Source: Nemertoderma westbladi (lineage: Eukaryota > Xenacoelomorpha > Nemertodermatida > Nemertodermatidae). From it: DNA of 41,719 nucleotides. The stretch lies in contig JAUCBJ010003592.1 of assembly GCA_032718475.1 (NCBI GenBank), forward strand, positions 1 through 41,719. The letters run 5' to 3'. Under the pieces are notes generated by a model. The model saw nothing but the letters and a program-made list of their open reading frames with translations, was not told the origin of the DNA and made no database searches. The position numbers and the translations under genes were made by a program. Below, piece after piece: positions 1 through 9,237 of this stretch; the stretch's first letter is position 1, and each line of letters opens with the position of its first letter.

Positions 1-50
1 CATACTGCATAATGGACTAATATTGCATACTGCATAATGGACTAATATTG
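1..50. repeat. 25-bp tandem duplication
   Basis: Two perfect copies of a 25-bp unit beginning CATACTGCATAATGG lie directly before the RTE-like element. The array may continue to the left of the window. Confidence 0.8.
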
Positions 51-1057
51 TGGATACAGCGCCATATACCGTAACAGCTGGCATTGGATTGCTATATTGT
101 GACACAGAAGCGCAGGTACTCTCACCAGATGGTGAAACTGAGTTTTTCTCAATCCTGGCTGGCGTACTGCAAGGTGACACATTAGCACCATTACTATTTG
201 TAATTGTGCTGGATTACGCAATGAGGACGGCCACAAAGGGTGAAGATCTGGGATTCACACTTCAAGAACGCAGAAGTAGTAGATATCCGGCAACTACAGT
301 CACAGACACCGACTTTGCGGATGACATCGCCCTGATCTCTAATACGCTAGCAGATGCACAGCTTCTACTAAATAAAGTGGAGAGGGCTGCTAAGGAGGTT
401 GGATTGCATATAAATGCCACCAAGACCGAATTCATGACCTTTAATGTTGATGGAAACTTGACAACCATTGATAATAATCAACTAAGGCAGGTCGATGACT
501 TCCAGTACCATGGATCATGGATAGAGAGTAGCAAAAAGGACATAGAAGTTAGGAAAGCAAAGGCTTGGGTAGCTCTATCAAAAATGGATACCATCTGGAA
601 ATCAGATCTCTCCAGGCACCTGAAGACCAAGTTCTTTCGAGCCACAGTGGAAAGTGTATTTTTATACGGGGGTGAAACCTGGACACTGACTAAATCACTT
701 GAACAACGAATTGATGGTTGCTACACAAGACTACTAAGGGCAGCCCTAAACATCAGCTGGAGACAACACATGACAAACGCCGAGCTTTATGGTACAATAC
801 CACCTGTATCAACCACCCTCCGTGAACGCAGATTAAGATTCAGTGGGCACTGCTGGCGAAGTAAAGACGAGGTCATACCAGATCTACTTCTCTGGCAACC
901 AACTCATGGAAAGCGTAGTCGTGGACGACCTGCCATAACATATATAGATCAACTTGAAAGGGATACTGAACTTGGGAGAAACGATATTGCGACAACTATG
1001 GAGAATCGGGAAGCCTGGAAGGATCTCATTTCCACTGTCCGAGTTCGCTCGACCTAG
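50..1057 (+). pseudogene. RTE-like reverse transcriptase, C-terminal part (family A)
   Basis: The open frame has 335 codons without interruption. Visible reverse-transcriptase motifs are GVLQGDTLAPLLF (about residues 38-50), the catalytic box FADDIALI (about 88-95), the NATKTEFM segment after it, and the GSWIE segment (usual form YLGSWI; here YHGSWI). The C-terminal part contains RRLRFSGHCWR and GRPAITYIDQL, typical of RTE-type ORF2 ends. The frame opens at a GTG inside the truncated body, so the true start is lost. Although open, the copy lacks endonuclease and the RT fingers and cannot act alone. It shares the GVLQGDTLAP, FADD and GSWI layout with family B in this window but is clearly a different family. 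Confidence 0.85.
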
Positions 1058-1076
1058 TAGTAGTAGTAGTAGTAGT
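51..1076 (+). mobile_element. 5'-truncated RTE-like LINE, family A, with (TAG)n tail
   Basis: This is the 3' half of a non-LTR retrotransposon. Coding sequence runs to a TAG in CGACCTAG and is followed at once by (TAG)n, about six units, with no 3' UTR. Short trinucleotide tails are typical of RTE-clade LINEs, which insert by target-primed reverse transcription. The endonuclease and the first part of the reverse transcriptase are missing. The element abuts a gypsy element in opposite orientation at 1077. A second, shorter copy of the same family lies at 31279-31555. The clade call rests on motif resemblance only. Confidence 0.85.
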
Positions 1077-1952
1077 GCTGAGTAAAGGACGTAATGGTGC
1101 ACTGGCAGCCTTATAATCAGGCAAAAACTCAGCAAGTTGGTTTGCTAAACCGAGGAACGACTTCAGTTTGGTTCTGGTTATTGGAGTGGGAAACTCAGAG
1201 ATTGCACTGACCTTTGATGGATCAGCTGTGACTCCATATTTGTTGATAATGTAACCGACAAACTTAAGTTCCTCTACACCAATTTCCGTCTTGGATGCAT
1301 TGAGAACAATTCCTAATTTGTTACACCGCTCAAGCAGCAAAATTGCTCGTTCAAAAATGGCGCGAAATGTAGGAGCACCACTGCCTGTGTCATCTACAAC
1401 TTTCTCTACTCCATCGATTCCCTGGAATGCTAAGTCGCCCCGCTGGTTGTATGAGTCACCAGAAGAAACAAATCCCATGGGCGCCCTATTATAATAATAC
1501 AGAGCCCATGGGGTAATGAAAGTCGTTAATGACTTTGACTCGTTGGCAAGTGGGAGTTGCCAATAGCCTTTCTTGGTATCTAGTTTCAGGAAAAATCTAT
1601 TGGCTCCACCAGCGACAATGGAATTAGCAGCATCAGCAGGCGTTTTAGCCGGATGAACAGAACGTTTTACTTGAGAGTTCAGCTTCGTTAGGTCCGCGCA
1701 CACCCGGACAGTTCCATCAGATTTGGGTGCAACTACAAGGGGATGGATCCAGTCTGTGGGTGTATCACCTGCAGGAGATATGATCCCAAGTTCAACCATA
1801 TGTTGAATTTCAGTTTTCGCTTTTTCTCTATATGCATAAGGAATGGTCCTTGGTGCTGTGAGTTTAAAGGGAACAGTGTCCTCCTTAACAACGATTTTCA
1901 TCGGTGTACCAACACCTGGTCCCGTCATTTCCCCGAGGCTATTTGAGTCCAA
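1077..1952 (-). pseudogene. gypsy-1 reverse transcriptase
   Basis: The frame of nearly 290 codons carries Ty3/gypsy RT landmarks: a GIISPAGDTPTDWIHPLVV segment (the usual 'I.PS.SPW.SP.V' region), RVCADLTKLNSQVKR, LKLDTKKGYWQLPL (usual LD...GYWQIPL), APMGFVSSGD, the catalytic VVDDT in place of YVDD/YLDD, and KFVGYIINKYGV before the FPTPI connection segment. Translation then runs into the (TAG)n tail of the neighbouring RTE, read as a threonine run. The RNase H domain that should follow is missing. The aspartates of the active site are kept but GDSYNQ replaces the usual start of the next helix, so function is doubtful. Confidence 0.85.
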
Positions 1953-1982
1953 AACTGTAGGATATTTTGACTGAAGAAACTT

Positions 1983-2336
1983 CTAGCATTCATCTGCATC
2001 ACCGGATTTTGGTCTGTCTGGGAGTGTATTGAGCCAATTAGTGGACCATGGTGGTAGACATTGATCACTGGAAGCGGCAGCAATAGTGTGGGAATTTGAA
2101 TTATTGACAGAATTGTTGGTACCCATCGGGTTGGGAAATTCTGTATGAACAATATTGAGTTCCTTACAAGCCTCACAACTCAGAAATAGGCCTTTTATTC
2201 CTTCACATATTGTGATATCAACTTCAGTTACATCACTGCCCACTTTCATTGCAATATGGATTACTCCCAGCTGTTTTAACGGGGTACCATCCACACTAAC
2301 CAGTTTATTGTCTGTTGGTCTAGTAAGGTCATTCAC
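1983..2336 (-). pseudogene. gypsy-1 protease C-terminal part and PR-RT linker
   Basis: This frame begins with DLTRPTDNKLVSVDGTPLK, which looks like the region just after the protease active site in K02A2.6-like gypsy elements. It continues into a low-complexity linker before the RT. It is one frame out from the preceding nucleocapsid/protease frame (2333-2848), so an indel near 2335 separates them. Confidence 0.6.
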
Positions 2337-2848
2337 ACCCCAATTTGCAAAATTTCCAAAAACTCTCTACCTGCGACAGACTCATCTGCCTGTGTCTCTG
2401 GGAATGCCTCGGTAGTGGCTGTTACTGAGTTAAACAATACAGGAACAATTACAGGAACAGTCATACCCGATCTATTTACAGCACACACTGCATTAACAGT
2501 TTTGGTAGCCTTGTTTTCTTCGCAAATTTTCTTACGGAAAACAAATGCAAAATGCCCCACTCCACTGCAATATCTGCACTGGGCCTTCTTTGCTGGGCAG
2601 GGATTGTCAGCATTGCATACGCGCTTTAGACCACATTGTCCGCATGTGTCGGGCGACTTATTTTGCACAGACTTAGATGGGTCCATCGTTGCCCTATCTT
2701 TCCCCGCCTTATACTCAGTTTTCGGCGGTTTTTTGCAACTTTTACCGGATTTATCTGCGGGTTTACTGAAGGCGCAAACGGAGGAATTTGCAGCCGAACC
2801 TCCGAGTCCAGCTACCGCTGCAACAGCGTCCTCCTCAGTTCGGACCAT
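2333..2848 (-). pseudogene. gypsy-1 nucleocapsid and protease N-terminal part
   Basis: The frame carries one CCHC-type zinc knuckle, CRYCSGVGHFAFVF, in which the last cysteine is replaced by phenylalanine. A cysteine-rich stretch (CGQCGLKRVC) precedes it, and basic residues surround it as in nucleocapsids. Further on, FPETQADESVAG occupies the place of the aspartic-protease active site (DTGA...SVxG), but the catalytic Asp-Thr-Gly has become Glu-Thr-Gln. Both changes point to a non-functional copy. Confidence 0.7.
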
Positions 2849-2899
2849 TTGGACTATTTCATCAAAAGTCTTGCGGGGTGAAGAAGCAAATATTTTCTT

Positions 2900-3121
2900 C
2901 TAAATTCTAGATTCCTCCAAGGTCATTGCCAGGAAGAACGGCCTCAGATCGGTACCGTAGTCTAGGTTCTCAATGTTGCTCAGATCTTCAAGTTCCTTAA
3001 ATTTAACAAGGAAAGAGTCTATCGGTTGAGTTGCCAGTTTTACTAGATCCAGGAAAGCTTTGAGATCAAGGACGAGATTGCGACGACTTCGGAGATACTT
3101 GGCTATCTCCATCGAGTACAT
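2900..3121 (-). pseudogene. gypsy-1 gag, middle part
   Basis: A 73-codon frame with EIAKYLRSRRNLVLDLKAF and LVKFKELEDLSNIENLDYG reads like the helical capsid portion of a retrotransposon gag. It lies between the gag N-terminus and the nucleocapsid and is separated from both by stops or shifts. Identification rests on position and composition. Confidence 0.55.
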
Positions 3122-3271
3122 CCTTGAGTGGGAGTGTTGTACTAGTCGGGATGTTTATACTCTTGACAATTCAATCGAGAAACCCCGGACTGCAACATCC
3201 GAAAAACGATGCGACTTTGTCAGTTTCAGTGGCATCAAAATCCCTACCTGTCGTTGATAGAGTTTGAAGGA

Positions 3272-3742
3272 TCAGCGCCAATTATTAAACTTAATAAAGT
3301 CTGTTTCCGCATCGAGGAAGGGAGGAGGTTTAGCCTTCTCCCTCCATGGACTCGAGGATGAATCCGTTGCAGTTGTGGAAGAGGAAGCGGAGGTTCTATC
3401 GGGTTGGATAGATGTAGCTCGAAGTTCTTCCTTTCCTATCTGGTTTATTTTGGCAATAATTCGGCGTGCTCGGAGATTTGCCTCCCCAAATGCCGTGTCG
3501 CCGGTTGTATCTTCCTCGCTCTCATCCATTGCCAATGACACGGCCATGTGAGAATTAGAGTACGCCTCGAGACGTGTTTCTACAACATTTCCAATCTGGA
3601 ATAGGTGATCCGGGTCACCCCTCGAACCTGTATCGCTGAGTTTATAAATCGATGGATTAAATCATCGGCGGCATTTAGTTGTAAGTGTCAGTGTCGCTTT
3701 GTAGCCCTTCCTGGACTTTTTAAGCGTCACCACTTCAGACAT
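3272..3742 (-). pseudogene. gypsy-1 gag N-terminal part, broken by TGA
   Basis: An ATG at 3742 starts a frame of 26 codons that ends at TGA 3664-3662. The same frame then stays open to another TGA at 3274-3272 (about 130 more codons). The first 26 residues are rich in Lys, Arg and Thr. The later part contains acidic and serine stretches (DESEEDTTGD, SASSSTTATDSSSS) followed by PPFLDAETDFIKFNNW, a common lead-in to the gag capsid. Both interruptions are TGA. Confidence 0.55.
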
Positions 3743-5559
3743 AGCGACAGCAATGAGTCGTTGCAGTTTATCGTATCTCTGTAGGCGAAGGAATTGCAGT
3801 TTGGGTAGGCTAATCGACCGGGAATGATCGCTGATTAACCGTATCCGGGTGTAGGCGCGGGTTATGCCTTAGACTGCGCCATGGTGTGGTGTGTTCGAAG
3901 GGAAAACTGTAATAGCAGGGTAATCACCAGTACTAAAATGACATTAGCAGTTTAACATATAAGATAATATATAGGCAGCATAATGCCTACGGTAGTTGTA
4001 CCTTGTACCAACGGTTATACATACCTACAGTCAGTGTACCGGTACCTGCCGGTAACACAATAACTACTGTTAGAGTTTACACATATGGGGCGAGCCACAT
4101 TATATATACCCCAATGGGTACATAATGTACAAATACATATGTAGTAACGTATGGTACGACGTACCAACGTACAGTAATTTACGCACGCCGGGTCAATGGG
4201 ACCATACATACGCACTAAACAAATTACGTACGTCTGATGGGCACATAATGTACAAATACATATGTAGTAACGTATAGTACGACGTACCAACGTACAGTAA
4301 TTTATGCACGCGGGTCAATGGGACCAAATACTGAATCAACGGGAATAATGACTAGAATAGTAGGATGAGACTTAGACGGATCCCACTAACATGGTGTACA
4401 CATGTGTGGGACCCAATAAGTGTGTGGAGAGTGAAATCGAAAATGGGGAAATGGGGGAAGTACGGGAAGGAGGTGTCGACATGTTAGGGAGTGAAAGGAG
4501 TGCAATTCAAGTGTGGGGAGCGAGCACGGGGGAGAATGAGTCCCAAGGGACTGGTGAGAGAGGAAGGGATAGTGAGGTCCGTGAGGAGGATTAGAGGAAG
4601 GTTAGAGGAAAATTGTGTGGAGAGTGAGCACAATGGTCTCAAACAGAGACACCAGATACCTTGGTGCAACATAGCTTGTGATTGCACCAAGGATGGGTAA
4701 TAACAACAGACCCATGGGGGCCGGTCTGGAAAGCCGACCCCGAGAAGAAAACTCCACCCCACATCCAATATTAGATTGGGTTCCAGCGGAATTGAAGCGC
4801 ACTTGAGGTTGATGCTATCTTCCCACCGGGAAGAAAGCATGGGGGGAGTGTAAGCGGATTCACTTCCCTTACATTACCCACCGAAAATGGGACCAGTGGC
4901 ATTTTACCAATATAGTTGGCGATGCGAGATTACCAATAATAATCTCGCCTCATAACCAACTCGGGGGGGGGGGGGGGGGCGACACACGCCCTAAGCCACA
5001 GAGAGAGGTGAGAGGTCAAACCACCTCGGAGGGAGAACCCAGCTAGTCGAGGCTAGCAGCAGGGGGTAACACCTACAGGGAGTGCCAAAGTGACAATTAC
5101 TGTATAAGCCTATAGCGGGCAGGGGAGCACGTGGGGAAGAACAGCAGAGCATCCATTAGGTAGCAGAGGCCACAGTAGCGTAGAGGTGAAACCAATATGT
5201 ACATGTGTATCAATCATATAGCTACTCTGATTACTGATTTACCAGTCAGTTCATTAATGGTCACGCATCGAAAGTTCTACAAATATTTTAGTGCAAACAC
5301 TATTCGGGAAATGATAAATATGGATTTTTAGAACTTTGAAATAGACTCTATTCATTATACGTATATTTTACTATTAAATTGTGCTGTGATCTAATAATTA
5401 TATTATTGTAATTTGTCATTTATGTTAATTATGGGCCTCCAGGCATGGATTAAAAAGAAATATATATATATTAATCACACAGGTAGGGACCGGCAATAGT
5501 TTTCGACCATCATTTCATATACTGCTGTTATCATTCTGTATTGCAATTTATACTATTAT
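3743..5559. other. Non-coding stretch with a 123-bp duplication and a long G run
   Basis: I see no supportable gene here. Short frames on both strands look like chance. The stretch may contain the 5' LTR of gypsy-1, but I could not find matching LTR ends or a primer-binding site. It holds a direct duplication (4114-4326) and a run of about 17 G near 4963-4979. The 5206-5560 part is AT-rich and featureless. Confidence 0.5.
4114..4326. repeat. Direct duplication, period about 123 bp
   Basis: The segment starting ATGGGTACATAATGTAC at 4114 recurs at 4237 with few differences, through GTAGTAACGTA and GTACCAACGTACAGTAATTT to GGTCAATGGGACC. Both copies are dense in the palindromes GTAC and ACGT. 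Confidence 0.8.
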
Positions 5560-5725
5560 TTGTTATACATTCTGTGCTATTATCATTGGAACATTAACAA
5601 CGAGAAACACAAACTCTGTTATTTTCCCGACGGCCTTCGGCCAAAGATATTAGTCCAGCAGCCCTGCAGCGAAGTGACGCGAACAACCTTATCCGGTCGG
5701 GATCACTCAACTCAATCCCTTCACA

Positions 5726-5990
5726 GGGGGCTATTGTCCGGGGGCTACTCTCCGGGGGCAACTGTCCAGGGAGTTATTGTCCGGGGGCTACAATCCGGGG
5801 GTTACTGTCCGGGGGGTTACTGTCCGGGGGGGTACTGTCCGGGGGGCTACTGTCCGGGGGGCTACTGTCCGTGGGGCTACTGTCCGGGGGGCTACTGTCC
5901 GGGGGGCTACTGTCCGGGGGGCTACTGTCCGTGGGGCTACTGTCCGTGGGGCTACTGTCCGGGGGGCTGCTGTCCGGGGGGCTACTGTCC
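5726..5990. repeat. G-rich 15-bp minisatellite
   Basis: About 18 copies of a 15-bp unit close to CTACTGTCCGGGGGG. The left copies are more degenerate and the right copies near-identical. It is open in all three plus frames and at least one minus frame, so apparent proteins here (repeats of GGYCP, RGATV or RTVAP) are artefacts of the 15-bp period. Confidence 0.9.
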
Positions 5991-6186
5991 TAGAACCACA
6001 ATGATACGAATAGCAGAAATCATCACCATATGACCTAGATAAGTAAAATGATATTTCTATCAAACGCTGGTCAGAATCACTGTTCAAATATAGCTAACTA
6101 ACACTGATGACATATATCTTTTGTTGAATTTCATAATATAGTACTATCAAATTATTAATGATATAGTAATAAGTTATTCAGAAATC

Positions 6187-6300
6187 GAAAAAATTAGAAA
6201 GCGTGTCACCGGGGGTTGAACCAGGGCTATACGTACGTTTCGGTGTCGGCCTCTTCAGTGGCGCTAATAGGTTCATCCACTCAATTCCTTTATTCCAAAT
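6187..6300 (-). other. Possible tRNA-like (SINE-type) fragment
   Basis: On the minus strand GGTTCAACCCC (around 6215-6225) matches a Pol III B-box (GGTTCRANYCC). An upstream TTAGCGCCACTGAAG is only a weak A-box candidate. No clear tail, target-site duplication or second copy was seen, so this is tentative. Confidence 0.2.
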
Positions 6301-6546
6301 TATTGATAGTTGGCCTATCAATATCATCATTATACAATAATTAACTTTATCTAAGTTTCTCCATTATAATATTTCTAAATGAGAGTCAGAACAATGATGA
6401 GACTTAATAAATAAACTACACTGAAGTTATCCATGATATGTATAAAGTTCAACATAACAATGGACTTTCGAAAAACCTAGTAAGTTAGTGAGAAATTTGT
6501 GCCATCACCATGCAATACAAAATTGGCAGGCTATGATGCAGCGTTA

Positions 6547-6648
6547 AGAATGCTATCGCTATGCTGGTTTATCATACCTTAGAATGCTATCGCTATGCTG
6601 GCTTATCATACCTTAGAATGCTATCGCTATGCTGGCTTATCATACCTT
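6547..6648 (-). repeat. 3 x 34-bp array spanning a 5' splice donor
   Basis: Three tandem 34-bp units start at 6547, 6581 and 6615; they differ at one site (GGTTTA in the first against GGCTTA). On the minus strand each reads TTCTAAG|GTATGATAAG..., so the array repeats the donor of the exon ending at 6646 together with about seven exonic bases. The unit nearest the exon supplies the real junction. Confidence 0.85.
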
Positions 6649-6870
6649 AGAAAATCATCCACATTCACATTGGTTTCTTCAATAACTGTAACGTTCTTCA
6701 AAGTTACATCGCGTTTTGATCTCATGCGTGGGCGTGGGGTACCCGTTGTCGTAGTAACACCTTTAGGTGTCAGAAAGTCCTCCCATCGCATTAGTGCTGG
6801 ATCCAAGTAGCTCTTCATGAAATCGGGGACAACGTTCAATAATCTATCCATAAATATACCGTCACCACCG
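6646..6870 (-). CDS. Exon 4 (relative) of a split, repeat-containing secreted or membrane protein
   Basis: Predicted exon of 225 nt (75 codons), entered and left in phase 2. The acceptor is a good pyrimidine tract ending TGCTTCTTCACAG| at 6871 and the donor is AAG|GTATGA at 6645. Joined to the previous exon (donor at 9237) it completes a serine codon and keeps the frame. It begins GGDGIFMDRLLNVVPDF and carries a furin-type site RSKR after a Thr/Pro-rich stretch, followed by LKNVTVIEET with an N-glycosylation sequon. Its start resembles the start of the exon at 11184, which also leads to an RxKR site, so it is probably the first part of another repeat. The next exon further left was not found. 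Confidence 0.65.
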
Positions 6871-6968
6871 CTGTGAAGAAGCATGAAGTTAAACAATTAA
6901 TTAGGATAGAACGTACAGTTGAAAAGTTATTATTTACAATTTCTTTGGTCTAAATCGATTGGTCTTAA

Positions 6969-8386
6969 CCCTATTACCACTGGGGTGTTTTGACCATTAC
7001 CACCACTGGGGGGGGGGGGGGGGGGGGGGGGCGATTCGGCCCACCCACTATATTTTTGTAATCGTCCAATAAAATCCTACAAAATTTGGGCTGTTGGTGA
7101 AACAACTATAGATGAACACTACCAAACCTTAAAAAATTAAAATTTCATAAGCAGGGAATCATATCATAATTTTGATGAAAACTAAAAGTAGTCCCAGGAC
7201 AAAATTTTTCGTTTTCTAAAAACTAATAGTGTGGCAGTGTTGGCTAGATTTAGTAGGTTTTTCAAGACGCTGAATCGAATGTGATTATATTCAATTTCCA
7301 AAAAAATTGAAGTGGATGCTATTTTTCGTGCACCTAAGAAGTGGGCGTGGCACTTCAAATTTTGAAAAATTAGATATTCAGAAAATGCCCCTAATTTTTT
7401 ATTTCAACGCATCTTTATAGGTTTTCTGGGCCGCTGAATCGATTGAAAGTAATATAGAGAAGCCTGAAGACTTAGTGGTTCGCCATTTTTGGTGCACCAA
7501 AATTAGGGCGTGGCACTTCAAATTTTGAAAAATACGAGATTCGGAAAATAAAACAAAATTGAAATTTTAACGCATTACCGCTGAATCGATTGAAAGTAAT
7601 ATAGAAGCCTGAAGACTTAGAGGTTAGCCATTTTTTGAAATCAAAACTTTAGTGTTTTTTCCGAAAAAAGTAATTTTGAAAATTTGAAGTGCCACTCCCT
7701 AATTTTGGTGCACCGAAAATTACGTACACCAAGGATTTGAGGCTTCTATATTACTTTCAATCAATTCAGCGCTCCAGAATACCTATAAAAATGCTTTGCA
7801 AATAAAAACTTCAGTGTATTTTCCGAAACTCGTATTTTTCAAAATTTGAAGAGCCACGCCCTGATTTTGGTGCACCAAAAATGGCGAACCACTAAGTCTT
7901 CAGGCTTCTATATTACTTTCAATCGATTTAGCGCTCCAGAAAACCAATAAAAATGCTTCGAAATCAAAACTTTAGTAAATTTTCCGAATAAAGTAATTTT
8001 GAAATTTTAAAGTGCCACGCCCTAATTTTGGTGCTCCAAAATTGACGTACCACTACATACTTGTATAGAGCATTAGAGTGATCCAAACCAATAAAAATAA
8101 ATAAAAATAGCCCAAACATAAATAATTACTAAATCACGAATGACTTTGTAAAATTAGAAAATTTCAAAAAATTTGGTGCTGGAGACCAAATTTTGAGGCG
8201 GCACCCACATCGAAAAGTAGAAATCCAATTGCAACGTCGTTTTTTGCAAAAGATGCGGGATTAAATTTGGCTAATTCTCAAGAAAAGTTGGGCCGGTACC
8301 TGATGTGGTTGCTCAGTTACAGCAACTAAAAACTAGGAAGGGGCCGATTCGCCCCCCCCCCCCCCCCCCCCCCAGTGGTAATAGGG
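6969..8386. mobile_element. piggyBac-like non-autonomous element (MITE/foldback) with TTAA target sites
   Basis: The element is flanked by TTAA at 6965-6968 and 8387-8390. Its ends are inverted: CCCTATTACCACTGGGG at the left and the reverse complement CCCAGTGGTAATAGGG at the right, each continuing into a long G/C run and then a CGATTCGGCCC-like segment. TTAA duplication and CCCT-type termini are piggyBac features. The interior has no transposase frame but is itself palindromic: GCGTGGCACTTCAAATTTTG occurs forward near 7347 and 7505 and inverted near 7680, 7848 and 8010. It lies inside an intron of the split gene, next to an RTE fragment. It must be mobilised by an enzyme encoded elsewhere. 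Confidence 0.8.
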
Positions 8387-8469
8387 TTAAGGTTTAACCG
8401 GTGCAGCGTATACCACCAACCCAGGCTCACTGGTAGATAAATAGAAAACAAGGTAACTTGTGAGATTGC

Positions 8470-8690
8470 AGCTGCATTTTTAAGAGTGCTGTGCCGGCTT
8501 GTCGACAAAATTGCGCCGCCACAACTCCCTATTGCTAGATCATCCGCATCATCAAGGCCAGTGTCCTTTAAGATGCGTCTCAAGAAAGTCATGGGCTGTC
8601 CACCATGCTTATTCACTCCATGAGGTTGCCAAAGTACAAGATTATGCACTGGCTGGTCCTCTCGGCGAAAGATACACACAGATACACAAT
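8470..8690 (-). mobile_element. RTE-like LINE fragment, family B (3' end)
   Basis: This stretch matches the last ~200 bp of the family B elements at 18741-20762 and 23227-24464, including the end of ORF2 (EDQPVHNLVLWQPHGVNKHG and GQPMTFLRRILKDTGL on the minus strand). It has small deletions, and the TAG tail is not preserved. It is 5'-truncated near 8690. It sits in the intron between the exons at 9238 and 6870. Confidence 0.8.
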
Positions 8691-8993
8691 GTTGTGAAAC
8701 ATTCATAAATACGGAACAAGAACCATCTGGTCTCCACCTGGTTCGGCTGCGGGGGGCGAGCCACGCAGTAAAGGCGATCCTTAGCGCACAATTATAATTA
8801 GTTAATAGGGCACAATGTCATGTCCGTCTGTCTGTCTGTCTGTTTTTCCGTCTGTAATAAAAAAATCATTCGTAAATCACTTTTAAGAGATTTTAACCAT
8901 TTTCAACCAAATTTTGTATGGGCATACTAGAGAAAAAGTTGCAATATTTTTGAAAGTTACGGAGAAATCCAGATCAAATCGAACTTGGTTCGA
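8691..8993. other. Intronic spacer
   Basis: Non-coding intron sequence with a short TCTG microsatellite near 8824-8842. Nothing else was recognised. Confidence 0.5.
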
Positions 8994-9133
8994 ACACCCC
9001 ACGCGACAACACCCGCGCGACACCCCACGCGACAACACCCGCGCGACACCCCACGCGACAACACCCGCGCGACACCCCACGCGACAACACCCGCGCGACA
9101 CCCCACGCGACAACACCCGCGCGACACCCCACG
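8994..9133. repeat. 26-bp minisatellite, five copies
   Basis: Five near-perfect copies of ACGCGACAACACCCGCGCG plus ACACCCC begin at 9001, 9027, 9053, 9079 and 9105. The array is CpG-rich, unlike its AT-rich surroundings, and lies about 100 bp inside the intron that starts at 9237. Confidence 0.9.
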
Positions 9134-9237
9134 AACGTGTCCTACAACAACTGGCTTTGGTTCCTGTTCACTATATATTTATATCTCATTATTGTGCTCT
9201 GTATTATATAAATGGTAAATCATATAACTTAACTTAC

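Larger units (their letters stand above)
1077..3742 (-). mobile_element. Decayed Ty3/gypsy-type LTR retrotransposon (gypsy-1)
   Basis: Read on the minus strand the order is gag (from 3742), zinc knuckle (about 2600), aspartic protease (about 2400-2200) and reverse transcriptase (1952-1080). This is the usual gag-PR-RT order of a Ty3/gypsy element. RNase H and integrase are absent because the RTE-like element lies at the position where the coding region should continue. The frame is broken by several stops and shifts, so the copy is dead. I could not identify either LTR; the 5' one, if present, should lie to the right of 3742. Confidence 0.8.

Noticed and set aside
4391-4840. Overlapping ORFs on both strands around 4.4-4.8 kb
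   Set aside because: Purine-rich composition depletes stops. There is no motif, splice context or homology that I can name.
5560-6087. Collagen-like or GGYCP-repeat proteins on either strand
   Set aside because: They arise from a 15-bp G-rich minisatellite, which gives five-residue repeats in any frame. There is no signal or flanking coding support.
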